DNA of 40,281 bases from Pseudonocardia lacus (GCF_018531445.1 NZ_JAHDTH010000048.1:1-40281); one strand, 5' to 3'; positions 8,530-17,106 are shown, counted from the stretch's first letter. Translations and numbers: made by a program. The notes: generated by a model from the sequence alone, not told the origin.

Positions 8530-8913
8530 CTACTTCTCCGGTTGGTCCTTGGTGCGGTGCAGCAGCCAGTCGCTCGCGGTCCGGATCAGCGCGTACCGAA
8601 CGGCGCCGGCGCGGCCGTGCAGGGTGAACAGCAGCCGGCGCTCGGTGCGATCGTGCTCCTCCCACCAGCCGGTATCGGCGATCGACTTGTCGGCGTCGGT
8701 GTAGGTGAGGTGGTCGAGGTCGTGGTCGGGAACCGCGACGGCGAGCCGGTTGCGCGCCGGGTCGTCGGGCAGGCCGCGGGGCACGGCCCACGAGCGCAGC
8801 ACCCCGCCCTCCTCCAGCCGCAGGTCGAAGTGGTGGCGCGGGCGGCGGTGCTCGTGCAGCACGAACGCCGGTCCCGGAGCACCCACACCGGCGAGCTTAG
8901 GCGCGCGGCTCAT
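8530..8913 (-). CDS. Stand-alone LigD-type 3'-phosphoesterase domain protein
   Basis: A 127-residue protein matching the N-terminal PE domain of ligase D, which trims 3'-phosphate and 3'-ribonucleoside ends during non-homologous end joining. The metal/active-site set is intact with LigD spacing: His22, His28, Asp30 and Arg32 in HEHRRPRHHFDLRLE, and His64 in PDHDLDH. The usual Lys of the PKG turn is Arg46 (VPRG). Blocks such as YTDADKSIADTGWWEEHDR and FTLHGRAG are typical. No ligase, primase or Ku gene is nearby, so this is one of the free-standing PE proteins common in actinobacteria. The ATG at 8913 is chosen because the open frame continues upstream only into the non-coding repeat array. 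Confidence 0.9.
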   Translation of the reverse strand: MSRAPKLAGVGAPGPAFVLHEHRRPRHHFDLRLEEGGVLRSWAVPRGLPDDPARNRLAVAVPDHDLDHLTYTDADKSIADTGWWEEHDRTERRLLFTLHGRAGAVRYALIRTASDWLLHRTKDQPEK

Positions 8914-8954
8914 CCGCCGGGCGCCGAGCTCGCGGTGACCACCGGCTCCGCGGG

Positions 8955-9465
8955 CTGCGAGGACACACCGGGCGCTGCGTGACGCAGCTGGGCCTGCGAG
9001 GACGCGGCGCGCAGCACCGGGTGGGTCTCGCAGCACGGGGTGGGTTGTCGCAGCGAGCCGGCGGACTGCGAGGACACACCCGGCACTGCGTGACGCAGCT
9101 GGGCCTGCCAGGACGCGGCGGGGTGCGGCGCGCAGCACCGGGTGGGGCGCGCAGCGCCGGGTGGGGCGCGCAGCGCGGCGTGGGTTGTCGCAGCGAGCCG
9201 GCGGGCTGCGAGGACACACCCGGCACTGCGTGACGCAGCTGAGCCTGCCAGGACGCCGCGGGGTGCGGCGCGCAGCACCGGGTGGGGCGCGCAGCACCGG
9301 GTGGGGCGCACAGCCCGGCGTGGGTTGTCGCAACGAGCCGGCGGACTGCGAGGACACACCCGGCACTGCGTGACGCAGCTGGGCCTGCCAGGACGCGGCG
9401 GGGTGGGGCGCGCAGCGGCGGGTGGGGCGCGCAGCGCGGGGTGGGGTGTCGCAGCGGGCCGGCCG
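8955..9465. repeat. Nested tandem repeat array with internal 13-bp palindrome (4 units)
   Basis: Four direct repeat units begin with CTGCGAGGACACAC at 8955, 9066, 9206 and 9346, giving periods of 111, 140 and 140 bases. Each contains the perfect palindrome CTGCGT-G-ACGCAG (8975-8987, 9086-9098, 9226-9238, 9366-9378), then a GGCCTGC(C/G)AGGACGC block, and a run of shorter subrepeats of the form GCGCAGC(A/G)CCGGGTGGGGC. Most units end in GTGTCGCAGCGAGCCGG or its close variant. Both strands stay open over long stretches, but a period of 140 is not a multiple of three, so successive units would be read in different frames; this argues against coding. The array fills most of the 667-base gap between the phosphoesterase gene and the flavoprotein gene; the remaining 115 bases hold the flavoprotein ribosome binding site. 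Confidence 0.9.
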
Positions 9466-9580
9466 GGCGTGGCAGCGGGACTCATCCGGCCGGGCGCGGA
9501 GTTCACCCTTCGGTAAGGGATGACGGGGCTGCGCGGGGTCCGGCGCTGGAGGACGATCGACGGGTCGGGGGGAGCCGATC

Positions 9581-11059
9581 ATGGTCGTCAGTCGGCGGGC
9601 GGTGCTCGGTGCCGCCGCGCTCGGGATCGCTGGGTTGGCCGGATGCACGGTCGCGGGGGCGGCCACCGGGCCGTCCACCGGGCCGCCTACCGGGCCGCCT
9701 ACCGGGCCGGCGGCGGCGCCGGGCATGCCCGACCAGCCGCCGCCGGACTGGGAGGGGCTGCGCTCCCGGCTCACCGGCGCCCTGGTGCTGCCCGGCGATC
9801 CGGGCTACGACACCGCGCGCCTGTCGCACAACACGCTGTTCGACGGGCGGCGCCCGGCCGCGGTCGCCGCCTGCGCGAACCCCTCCGACGTGCAGGCCTG
9901 CCTGGAGTTCGCGCGCGGGGCCGGGGTGCCGGTCGCGGCACGCAGCGGCGGGCACAGCTACGCGGGCTACAGCGTCCCCGACGGCGGTCTGGTGATCGAC
10001 GTGGCGGGCATGGCCGGAGTGGAGATCGCCCCGGACGGCTCCGCCACGATCGGCGCGGGCGCCCGGCTCGGTGACGTCTGCGCCGCGGTCGGCGGCGCCG
10101 GGCGCGCCCTCCCGGCCGGCTCGTGCCCCAGCGTGGGCGTCGCCGGGCTGACCCTCGGCGGCGGCATCGGCGTGCTCACCCGCGCCTACGGGCTGACCTG
10201 CGACCGGCTCGTCTCGGCGCGGGTCGTCACGCCCGACTCGACCCTGCGCACCGTCTCCGAGCGCGAGGACCCCGACCTGTTCTGGGCGCTGCGCGGCGGG
10301 GGCGGCGGCAACGCGGCCGTGGTCACCTCGTTCACGTTCGCCACCGAGGCCGCCCCGACGGTCACCGTGTTCTCGCTGCGCTTCCCCGCAGGCGCCGCGG
10401 CCGACGTGCTGCCGGCCTGGCAGGCGTGGGCGTCGGCGGCGCCCGACGAGCTGTGGTCGACCTGCGCGCTCAGCTCGGGCTCACCGCCCGGGGCGCGCAT
10501 CGCCGGGTCGTTCCTCGGCGGGGAGAGCGCCTGCCGCGACCAGCTCGCAGGGCTGCTGGCCGGCGTGCCCGCGCCCACCTCGCAGGTCGTTTCCACGAAG
10601 GACTACCTCGCCGCGATGCGGTGGTTCGCCGGCAGCAGCGATCGCGAGACGTTCGTGGCCTCCTCCCGGGTGCTGCCCGCTCCCCTGCCCGACCCGGCGG
10701 CGCTGGTCGCGCTGCTCGACCGGCCCCGCGGCATCGCCGTACTGCTGGACACGCTCGGCGGCGCGGCCGGGCGCGTCGACCCGGCCGCGACCGCCTTTCC
10801 GCACCGCACGGCGTTCGCCAGCGCCCAGGTCTACGCCTCGGCGGCCGGCGACCCGGCGCCGCCCACGACCGCCGTGGCCGAGGTCCGCGACGGCCTCGGC
10901 GCGCTGACCGGGACCACCGGGTACGTCAACTACATCGACCCCGGGATGCCGGACTGGGCCGAGGCGTACTACGGGGCGAACCTCCCGCGGTTGCGGGAGA
11001 CCGTCGCCCGCTACGACCCCGACCGCGTCCTCGCCTTCCCCCAGTCCGCCGACGCCTGA
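9581..11059 (+). CDS. Secreted FAD-linked oxidase, berberine bridge enzyme type
   Basis: A 492-residue flavoprotein oxidase. The N-terminus has a Tat-like SRRAVLG motif followed by the lipobox LAGC, so Cys22 would be lipidated after export of the folded flavoprotein. A Thr-Gly-Pro-Pro repeat linker leads to the FAD_binding_4 (PCMH) domain at about residues 90-265. Both residues for bicovalent FAD attachment are present: His125 in RSGGHSYAGY and Cys182 in GSCPSVGVAGLTLGGG. The C-terminal BBE segment YYGANLPRLRETVARYDPDRV is intact. Family members oxidise sugars, alcohols or alkaloid-like substrates with O2; the substrate here is unknown. GGGGGAG precedes the ATG. Downstream lies a long palindrome shared with the convergent hydrolase gene. 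Confidence 0.88.
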   Translation: MVVSRRAVLGAAALGIAGLAGCTVAGAATGPSTGPPTGPPTGPAAAPGMPDQPPPDWEGLRSRLTGALVLPGDPGYDTARLSHNTLFDGRRPAAVAACANPSDVQACLEFARGAGVPVAARSGGHSYAGYSVPDGGLVIDVAGMAGVEIAPDGSATIGAGARLGDVCAAVGGAGRALPAGSCPSVGVAGLTLGGGIGVLTRAYGLTCDRLVSARVVTPDSTLRTVSEREDPDLFWALRGGGGGNAAVVTSFTFATEAAPTVTVFSLRFPAGAAADVLPAWQAWASAAPDELWSTCALSSGSPPGARIAGSFLGGESACRDQLAGLLAGVPAPTSQVVSTKDYLAAMRWFAGSSDRETFVASSRVLPAPLPDPAALVALLDRPRGIAVLLDTLGGAAGRVDPAATAFPHRTAFASAQVYASAAGDPAPPTTAVAEVRDGLGALTGTTGYVNYIDPGMPDWAEAYYGANLPRLRETVARYDPDRVLAFPQSADA

Positions 11060-11073
11060 CCACCCCCGAAGCA

Positions 11074-11140
11074 CCCGTCGAGAACGACGTTGTCGTCAGA
11101 TTGGACCGGTCCAATGAACGACAAGTTCGTTTTCGACGGG
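11074..11140. repeat. Long imperfect palindrome A between convergent genes
   Basis: The left arm CCCGTCGAGAACGACG-TTGTCGT (from 11074) pairs with the right arm ACGACAAG-TTCGTTTTCGACGGG (to 11140), with one G-U pair and two mismatches in 23. Between them sits a perfect 16-bp palindrome, ATTGGACCGGTCCAAT (11100-11115). It fills the space between the flavoprotein gene and the convergent hydrolase gene and could act as a bidirectional terminator, although there is no U tract. A sister element with nearly identical arms but an unrelated centre lies at 31879-31943, which suggests a dispersed repeat family rather than a unique terminator. Confidence 0.8.
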
Positions 11141-11160
11141 GCCGCGGGGGCGGGGGCGTG

Positions 11161-11970
11161 TCAGGACGGGGCCCGGTCCAGGAACCCGAGCACCGCGTCG
11201 CGCACGACCGCAGGCTGCTCCAGCTGCGGCAGGTGGCCGGCGCCCGGCACGATCTCCAGCCGGGAGTCGCGCAGCCGCGAGGTGAACTCCTCGGCGTAGG
11301 CGGGGTGGACGAGCGCGTCCCGCTCGCCCCATACCAGCAGCGTCGGCGCGCTCACCCGGTGGATCCGCCTGCTCAGCCCCTTGTCCGGGATCGGCCAGAT
11401 GAAGTGCAGGACGCTCGCCATCCGCATCGCGGTCTCGAAGCGGGCCTGCGGGTCGTCGACGGGTGGGACCAGCAGGGCGGCCAGCGGGCTGGACGGGTCG
11501 GCCAGCACGAGCCCGGGCAGCGCGTCGGGCGGGATCGCGGCGATGTCCGGGACCGGGTGGTCGTCGCGCCAGAACCCGATCGGCGCGATCAGCACCAGCC
11601 GGGAGACCCGCCGCGGGCTGTTCGCGGCCAGTTCGGCGGCCACCATCCCGCCGAACGAGTGCCCGACGACCTGCACGGCGTCGAGCCCCAGCACGTCGAG
11701 CAGCTCGTCGTAGAACAGCACGAGCTCCCAGATCCCGGGCAGGTGCGCCAGCGCCTCGTCGGAGCCCGCGCCGCCGGGGTGCTCCACGGCGTGCACGGTG
11801 TGGTGGGCCGCCAGCGACTCCAGGAACGGGTCCCAGAACAGCCCGCCGGCACCGTGCAGGAACAGCACCGGCGAGCCGCTGCCGGCCACCAGGACGCGGG
11901 CCCGGACCGGACCGACCTCGACGATGCGCTCGGCGACGTGCGCGGGCAGGGCGGGTGCGGTGGTCGTCAT
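11161..11970 (-). CDS. Alpha/beta hydrolase, meta-cleavage hydrolase-like
   Basis: A 269-residue alpha/beta hydrolase with a complete catalytic triad: Ser105 in GHSFGG, Asp218 in VWGERDALV and His246 in GAGHLPQLEQP. The oxyanion strand is LFLHGAGG (residues 36-43). The overall organisation matches C-C bond and ester hydrolases that process aromatic ring-cleavage or related products. It lies 13 bases downstream of an LLM-class flavin monooxygenase gene on the same strand, so the two form an operon. A monooxygenase followed by a hydrolase suggests a Baeyer-Villiger-like or ring-oxidation step followed by hydrolysis, but the substrate is unknown. The frame ends next to palindrome A. Confidence 0.85.
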   Translation of the reverse strand: MTTTAPALPAHVAERIVEVGPVRARVLVAGSGSPVLFLHGAGGLFWDPFLESLAAHHTVHAVEHPGGAGSDEALAHLPGIWELVLFYDELLDVLGLDAVQVVGHSFGGMVAAELAANSPRRVSRLVLIAPIGFWRDDHPVPDIAAIPPDALPGLVLADPSSPLAALLVPPVDDPQARFETAMRMASVLHFIWPIPDKGLSRRIHRVSAPTLLVWGERDALVHPAYAEEFTSRLRDSRLEIVPGAGHLPQLEQPAVVRDAVLGFLDRAPS

Positions 11971-11983
11971 CGTCGGACCCTCC

Positions 11984-13231
11984 TCATGCCTGGGCGCCGG
12001 ACGGCGCGGTGACGGAGCGGACGGCGGCCCCGGCGGGCCACCAGTGGTGGGTCCAGCCCTCGGCGTCCCAGATCCCGCGGATGCGCGGCATGACCTCCTC
12101 GGCGAAGAGCGTGATGTTCTTCTTCGTCAGCTCGTGGGGCATCGACCCGATCTGCAGCAGGGCGTGCAGGTTGCCCACCCGCAGCGTCTTCGCCACCTCG
12201 ATGAGCCGGTCGGCGACCGTGGCCGGGCTGCCGGCGATGATGAACCCCTCCTCGTTGAGGACCTTCCAGTTCTTCTCCAGCGCGGCGGCGGCGGCGATGG
12301 CGCCGGGCTGGTCGGTCTTGATCGCGAACTCGGTGCTGCGCCGGGTGCGGTAGCCGGGTGCCTCGAAGAAGTACGGCGGGATGTGCAGGCACTTGTTGAA
12401 GAAGTACGTGACGTGCTCGAGGTACTCCTTCTCGGCGCGCTCGTCGGTCTCGGAGACGCAGATCTGCTGGGCGAACCCGGCCCGGAACGGGTTGCGCTCG
12501 ACGCCGAGCTCGTCCATCTTCGCCCAGAACCCGTCCATCAGCTTGCGGCCGAACTTCGCCCCGAAGAACGACAGGTAGCTGTAGGTGTAGTCCTTGGCCG
12601 CGGCCAGCTCCCAGGTCTCCACCGACCCGCCGCCGGCCAGCCACACCGGCGGGTGCGGCTTCTGCAGCGGCTGCGGCCACGGGTTGACGTAGCGCAGCTG
12701 GTTGTAGGTGCCGTTGAAGCTGAACGGGCCGGGCTGCGTCCAGGCCTTGATGATCAGTTCCTCGGCCTCGCGGAAGCGCGGGCGGGTCTGGGTCGGCGCG
12801 ATGCCGTAGCAGAAGTTGACGTCCATCGAGGTGCCGACCGGGAACCCGGCGGCGAGCCTGCCGTTCGACAGCACGTCGAGCATCGCGAACTCCTCGGCCA
12901 CCCGGGTGGCCGGCGAGTACAGCGCGAGCGTGTTGCCCAGCACCATGATCGCGCTGTCGTTGGGGGTTCGCCGGGCGAGCGCGGCGGCCATCAGGTTCGG
13001 CGAGGCCATGAAGCCGTAGCCGTTCTGGTGGTGCTCGTTGACCCCGACGCCGTCGAAGCCGAGGCGGTCGGCCAGCTCCAGCTCGTCGAGGTTCCACTGG
13101 TAGTACTGGGCGACCTTGCGGGGGTCGCACAGCTCCGAGTTCGGTGGGGTGACCCAGATGCTCTCGTAGCGCTGCTCGAAGTCGGCCGGGAGGTCCCGGT
13201 AGGGCATCAGGTGGAAAAAGATCGACTTCAT
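11984..13231 (-). CDS. LLM class flavin-dependent oxidoreductase
   Basis: A 415-residue bacterial luciferase-like monooxygenase (TIM-barrel, FMNH2 from a separate reductase). Family features are DGVGVNEHHQNGYGFMASPN near residue 60, the NTLALYSPATRVAEEFAMLD strand-helix, the SNGRLAAGFPVGTS loop that contacts the flavin phosphate, and GGSVETWELAA farther on. Such enzymes oxidise small organic substrates (limonene, alkanesulfonates, ring ketones). The ATG at 13231 is chosen because MKSIFFHL is the normal start of the first strand and GGAAGGGGAAGAG lies just upstream; the frame is open for 22 more codons but these look non-coding. It is co-transcribed with the hydrolase 13 bases downstream. No reductase gene is adjacent. 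Confidence 0.88.
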   Translation of the reverse strand: MKSIFFHLMPYRDLPADFEQRYESIWVTPPNSELCDPRKVAQYYQWNLDELELADRLGFDGVGVNEHHQNGYGFMASPNLMAAALARRTPNDSAIMVLGNTLALYSPATRVAEEFAMLDVLSNGRLAAGFPVGTSMDVNFCYGIAPTQTRPRFREAEELIIKAWTQPGPFSFNGTYNQLRYVNPWPQPLQKPHPPVWLAGGGSVETWELAAAKDYTYSYLSFFGAKFGRKLMDGFWAKMDELGVERNPFRAGFAQQICVSETDERAEKEYLEHVTYFFNKCLHIPPYFFEAPGYRTRRSTEFAIKTDQPGAIAAAAALEKNWKVLNEEGFIIAGSPATVADRLIEVAKTLRVGNLHALLQIGSMPHELTKKNITLFAEEVMPRIRGIWDAEGWTHHWWPAGAAVRSVTAPSGAQA

Positions 13232-13351
13232 CGTCCGCTCTTCCCCTTCCTGTTCACTTGTGGCCTCGCCCTGCACCCCCATCCTGACCGGGCCCATCCC
13301 GGCGATGTCCAGACCGCCGACCGTGCTTGGGCCGGATGCCCGCGGCGCGGA

Positions 13352-15325
13352 TCAGCCGAACAGCCCGTCCAGCGGGCGCGGGCGGCCCAGGTGGAAGCCC
13401 TGCCCGTCGTCGACGCCCAGCTCGCGCAGCACGTCCACCAGCTCCGGGCGGTCGACCTGCTCGGCGACGGTGCGCATGCCGAGCCGCTGGGCGACCCCGA
13501 CGACCGCGCTCACCAGCGCCCGGTCGACCGGGTCGGTGTCGAGGTGGCGGACGAACTCGCCGGCGATCTTCACCGCGGTGAACGGCAGGTGCTTGAGGTG
13601 GGAGAACGACCCGAACCCGGCGCCGAAGTCGTCGAGGGAGAACCCGCACCCCGCCCCGGTCAGCTGCCCGACCAGGCGCTTGGCGGCGTCCAGGTTGGTG
13701 ATGGCGGTCGTCTCGGTGATCTCCAACCCGAGCCGGTGCGGTTCGACCGAGCGCTCCCGCAGCTGGGCGAGCACCCAGGCGCCCAGGTCGTCGTCCTCGA
13801 GGGAGCGTGCCGAGACGTTCACCTCGAGGCGCAGGTCGCGGGCGCGGGCGGCCGGCTCGGCCAGGGTCCGCACGGCCCGGGCGAGCACCCAGCGGTCCAG
13901 GCGCAGCACCAGGTCGGTGCGCTCGGCGGCGGGCAGGAACTCGGCCGGGCCCAGCACGGGGGCCAGGCCGTCGCGCAGCCGGATCAGCAACTCGCTGCGC
14001 CCCGGGTGCCCGGTGGCCAGCTCGACGATGGGCTGCGCGTCCAGCTCCATCGTCCCCTCGTCCAGCGCGTCGCCGACCCGCTGCAGCACCCCGACCCGGG
14101 CCACCGCCTGCCGGTACTGGTCGGGGGCGAACAGCCGGGCCCGGTTGCGCCCGGCGTCCTTCGCCGCGTAGAGCGCCAGGTCGGCGCGGGCGAGGCTGGC
14201 CTCGACGCCGTCCCCGCACTCCACCGCGACCACCCCGACGCTGACGGTCACCCGCACCGCCGACTGGCCCTCGACCAGGACCGCCTCGCCGGCCACGGCG
14301 TCGCACAGGCGCTCGGCCAGCGCGATCCCCGCCGCCGGGTCGCAGCCCGGCAGCACGGCCGCGAGCTCGTCCCCGCCCAGCCTGCCGAGCAGCGCACCGG
14401 CCCCCAGCCGCGCGGCCACCGTCTCGGCGACGCGCCGGATCACCCGGTCGCCCACCGCGTGCCCGCGCAGGTCGTTGACGTCCTTGAAGTGGTCGACGTC
14501 GAGCAGCAGCAGCGTGGCCCCGGCCGGGTCGGCCGCGCACCGCGCCAGCCGCGCGGTGATCCCCCGCCGGTTCGCGATGCCGGTCAGCGGGTCGTGCTCG
14601 GCGAGGTAGGCCAGCTCGGTGCGGGCGCGGTGCTCCTCGGTCACGTCGCGGGCGGTCCCCAGCACCCGCAGCGGGCGGCCGTCGGCGCCGCGGAAGACCT
14701 CGCCGTGGCACTCGAAGATCCGCTCGACGGCCCCGCCGACCACCATCCGGTGGGTGTAGGTGAACGGCAGCCCGGTCGTCATGCCCTCGGCGATCGCGGC
14801 GTCGATCATCGCCAGGTCGTCGGGGTGGACCAGCGCGCGGAAGGCGTCGAAGTCCAGCACCTCCCCGACCGGGCGGCCGAACATCGCCAGCAGCGCCTCT
14901 GACCACTCCAGCCGGCCGTCGGCCACGTGCCACACCCACGAGCCCATCCGGGCCAGCGCCTCCAGGCGGTCCAGGCGCCAGTGCGGCTCGGCCATGCCGA
15001 TCGGCCGCGCGCCGTTGACCGGGGCGGGGAGCTCGACGACCTCGAAGAGCACGCGGGGAGGGGTCAGCGGCGTGCGGGTGACCTCCCAGAGCCGCTGGCC
15101 CCCGGCCGGCGGCGACCAGCGGACCGAGCGGCGCACCGCACCCGGCGGCACCCCGGTCAGCAGGCGCACGGGGGCGCCGTCCGCGGTCCACGAACCGCCG
15201 TGCGCCTCGACCAGCGCCTGCGCGGCGGCGTTGCACCACTCGACCGCGCCGTCGCCGACGACGACGAGGCCCACGCTCAGCCGTTGCGCGATCTCGCTCG
15301 CGGTCGCCGCCCCATCCACCTGCAC
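13352..15325 (-). CDS. PAS-GGDEF-EAL cyclic-di-GMP protein
   Basis: A 657-residue soluble signalling protein. Its order is an N-terminal PAS-like segment (residues about 5-85), a second PAS domain (about 120-235, with ARMGSWVWHVADGRLEWSE and the GTARDVTEEHRAR tail), a GGDEF domain (about 245-400) and an EAL domain (about 415-655). The cyclase signature is GGDEL instead of GGDEF and no RxxD inhibitory site precedes it. In the EAL domain the motif reads ELLIRL, and the metal/catalytic residues seem present (VNVSARS, LEITE, LDDFGAG, DDGQGF). However, KID is changed to KIA and AEGVE to AEQVD. Phosphodiesterase activity is therefore likely, cyclase activity less certain. No transmembrane segment. 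The GTG at 15325 follows GGGAGG with a spacing of seven. Confidence 0.88.
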   Translation of the reverse strand: MQVDGAATASEIAQRLSVGLVVVGDGAVEWCNAAAQALVEAHGGSWTADGAPVRLLTGVPPGAVRRSVRWSPPAGGQRLWEVTRTPLTPPRVLFEVVELPAPVNGARPIGMAEPHWRLDRLEALARMGSWVWHVADGRLEWSEALLAMFGRPVGEVLDFDAFRALVHPDDLAMIDAAIAEGMTTGLPFTYTHRMVVGGAVERIFECHGEVFRGADGRPLRVLGTARDVTEEHRARTELAYLAEHDPLTGIANRRGITARLARCAADPAGATLLLLDVDHFKDVNDLRGHAVGDRVIRRVAETVAARLGAGALLGRLGGDELAAVLPGCDPAAGIALAERLCDAVAGEAVLVEGQSAVRVTVSVGVVAVECGDGVEASLARADLALYAAKDAGRNRARLFAPDQYRQAVARVGVLQRVGDALDEGTMELDAQPIVELATGHPGRSELLIRLRDGLAPVLGPAEFLPAAERTDLVLRLDRWVLARAVRTLAEPAARARDLRLEVNVSARSLEDDDLGAWVLAQLRERSVEPHRLGLEITETTAITNLDAAKRLVGQLTGAGCGFSLDDFGAGFGSFSHLKHLPFTAVKIAGEFVRHLDTDPVDRALVSAVVGVAQRLGMRTVAEQVDRPELVDVLRELGVDDGQGFHLGRPRPLDGLFG

Positions 15326-15462
15326 CCTCCGACCTCCCGGGACCGGATTGTGGCGCCCCGCGCCGCACCCGTGCCGGTCGACGGGTACCACGACCGGGTG
15401 TCGTACCCGAGGTGACACCGCTCCTACGCAGCGTCGTGACCTGCCAGGGCCTCAGGGAGGCG

Positions 15463-16731
15463 CTAGTCGGCGGGCCGCAGCTCCGCCCGCCGTCCGGTCA
15501 GGTACCGGCGCTCGGCCTCGTTGCCGGTCTGCGCCACGGCCAGGTCGTAGGCCGCCGCGGCCTCCGCGTCGCGGCCCAGCCGCCGCAGCAGGTCGGCGCG
15601 CAGGGCCGGCAGGTACCGGTACCCGGCCAGCCGGCCGCCGCGGTCGAGCGCCTCGACCAGGGCCAGCCCGGCCGCCGGCCCGTCGACCATCGCCACCGCC
15701 ACCGCCCGGTTGAGCGCCACGACCGGCGTCGGCCACACCCGGGCCAGCGCGTCGTAGAGCCGCAGGATCTGCGCCCAGTCGGTGGCCTCGTAGGTGGGGG
15801 CCGAGGCGTGCAGCGTAGCGATGGCGGCCTGCAGCGCGAAGCGGCCGGCGGGCCCGCCGCGCAGCGCCCCGACCACGAGCGCGTCGGCCTCGGCCACGAG
15901 CTCGCGGTCCCAGGCCGAGCGGTCCTGCTCGGAGAGCAGCAGCAGCCGCCCGTCGGGCGCGGTGCGGGTGCCGCGGCGGGCGTGGTTGGCCAGCAGCAGC
16001 GCCAGCAGCCCGCGCACCTCGCGCTCGTCGGGCATCAGGGCGTGCAGCAGGCGGGCCAGCTCGACGGCGCGACCGGCCACGTCGTCGCGGGTGAGCGCGG
16101 GTCCCGCCGGGGCGGTGTGGCCGGTGGTGAACTGCAGGTGCACCGCGGCGAGCGCGGCGTCCAACCGGGCGGGGAGCTGGGCGGGCGGCGGCATCCGGAA
16201 CGGGATGCCGGCCGCGACGATCTTCTTCTTGGCCCGGGTGAGGCGCGCGGCCATGGTCGCCACGGGCACCAGGAACGCCGCGGCGACGTCCGGGGTGGGC
16301 ACGCCGCAGGCCAGCCGCATGGTGAGAGCGACCTGGGCCTCGGGGGCCAGCGCCGGGTGGCAGCACAGGAAGACCAGCCGCAGCCGGTCGTCGCCGAGGG
16401 CGGGGTGGTCGGGGTCGGACGGGGTGGCGGGCGGATCGGGCTCGACCAGCAGGTGCAGCTTGGTCCGCAGGGTGCCCGCCCGACGCAGGGCGTCCAGGGC
16501 GTTGTGCCGGGCGGCGGTGGTCAGCCAGGCCGCCGGGCGCGCCGGGATCCCGGAGCGGGTCCAGGAGCCCAGCGCGTCGGCGTAGGCGTCCTGGACGCAC
16601 TCCTCGGCCAGGTCGAGGTCGCGGGTGACGCGCACCGTCGCGGCGAGCACGGCGGCCCACTCGCGGCGGTGCGCGTCGGCGACGGCCCGCCGCGCGGCCG
16701 CGTCCGACGGCGCGACGGGCCCGGGGGTCAC
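15463..16731 (-). CDS. ECF-type sigma factor with long C-terminal extension (ECF42-like)
   Basis: A 422-residue sigma-70 family protein. Region 2 covers about residues 15-85 (DLAEECVQDAYADAL, ARPAAWLTTAARHNALDALRR). Region 4 covers about 110-175 with the helix-turn-helix GVPTPDVAAAFLVPVATMAARLTRAKKKI. A 230-residue, Ala/Leu-rich helical extension of TPR character follows and ends in LTGRRAELRPAD. This architecture is that of ECF42 sigma factors, which have no anti-sigma gene and are encoded with DGPF-motif proteins. Such a gene lies immediately upstream and its stop overlaps this GTG start as GTGA. The C-terminal extension is known to be needed for ECF42 activity in other actinobacteria; the inducing signal is unknown. 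Confidence 0.9.
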   Translation of the reverse strand: MTPGPVAPSDAAARRAVADAHRREWAAVLAATVRVTRDLDLAEECVQDAYADALGSWTRSGIPARPAAWLTTAARHNALDALRRAGTLRTKLHLLVEPDPPATPSDPDHPALGDDRLRLVFLCCHPALAPEAQVALTMRLACGVPTPDVAAAFLVPVATMAARLTRAKKKIVAAGIPFRMPPPAQLPARLDAALAAVHLQFTTGHTAPAGPALTRDDVAGRAVELARLLHALMPDEREVRGLLALLLANHARRGTRTAPDGRLLLLSEQDRSAWDRELVAEADALVVGALRGGPAGRFALQAAIATLHASAPTYEATDWAQILRLYDALARVWPTPVVALNRAVAVAMVDGPAAGLALVEALDRGGRLAGYRYLPALRADLLRRLGRDAEAAAAYDLAVAQTGNEAERRYLTGRRAELRPAD

Positions 16732-17063
16732 ACCGGCAGCAGCGGCCGCACCTCGACCGCCCCGTCCATGATCGGCAGCAGTCGACCGATGGCGACGGCC
16801 TGGTCGAGGTCGGCCGCTTCGACGACGAAGAACCCGGCGATGACCTCCTTGGTCTCCAGGAAGGGCCCGTCGGTGACCATGCCGTCGCGGTGGATCGTGC
16901 GGGTGGTCGAGGCCGGCTGCAGCGCCGGCTCGTACACCACGCGCGCGCCCATCTCGGCGATCCGGCCCTCGACGGCCATGTTGGCCTCCATGACCTCGGG
17001 CGGGATGTCGGCCGCCCCGCCGGGGAGTTCGGTCTCGTAGATCAGAATCGCGTACTGCGGCAT
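16728..17063 (-). CDS. YCII/DGPF-domain protein
   Basis: A 111-residue ferredoxin-fold protein of the YCII-related family. The hallmark DGPF sequence is present in VTDGPFLETKEVIAGFFVVEA, followed by the conserved ADLDQAVAIGRLLP helix and a C-terminal EVRPLLPV strand. These small proteins accompany ECF42 sigma factors and may act with them in oxidative stress responses; their biochemical role is not settled. The ATG at 17063 begins the first strand (MPQYAILIYE). The longer frame upstream is rejected because it is only Arg/Pro-rich. The stop overlaps the sigma factor start and the DHFR-like gene lies 43 bases upstream on the same strand, so the three form one operon. Confidence 0.9.
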   Translation of the reverse strand: MPQYAILIYETELPGGAADIPPEVMEANMAVEGRIAEMGARVVYEPALQPASTTRTIHRDGMVTDGPFLETKEVIAGFFVVEAADLDQAVAIGRLLPIMDGAVEVRPLLPV

Positions 17064-17106
17064 CGCTCGTCCTGTCCGATCGGGGTCGCTCTCACCGGTT
17101 CGCGGG

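Noticed and set aside
8955..9465. Repeat array considered as a CRISPR array
   Set aside because: Units are 111-140 bases, the spaces between palindromes are themselves repeated rather than unique, and no cas gene is present.
8530..9774. A long minus-strand open frame running through the repeat array into the phosphoesterase
   Set aside because: The repeat period of 140 is not a multiple of three, the translation is Arg/Pro/Ala low-complexity, and a good internal ATG at 8913 starts the real domain.
11074..11140. Palindrome A considered as an insertion sequence end
   Set aside because: No transposase, no flanking target duplication, and the whole element is only 67 bases long.
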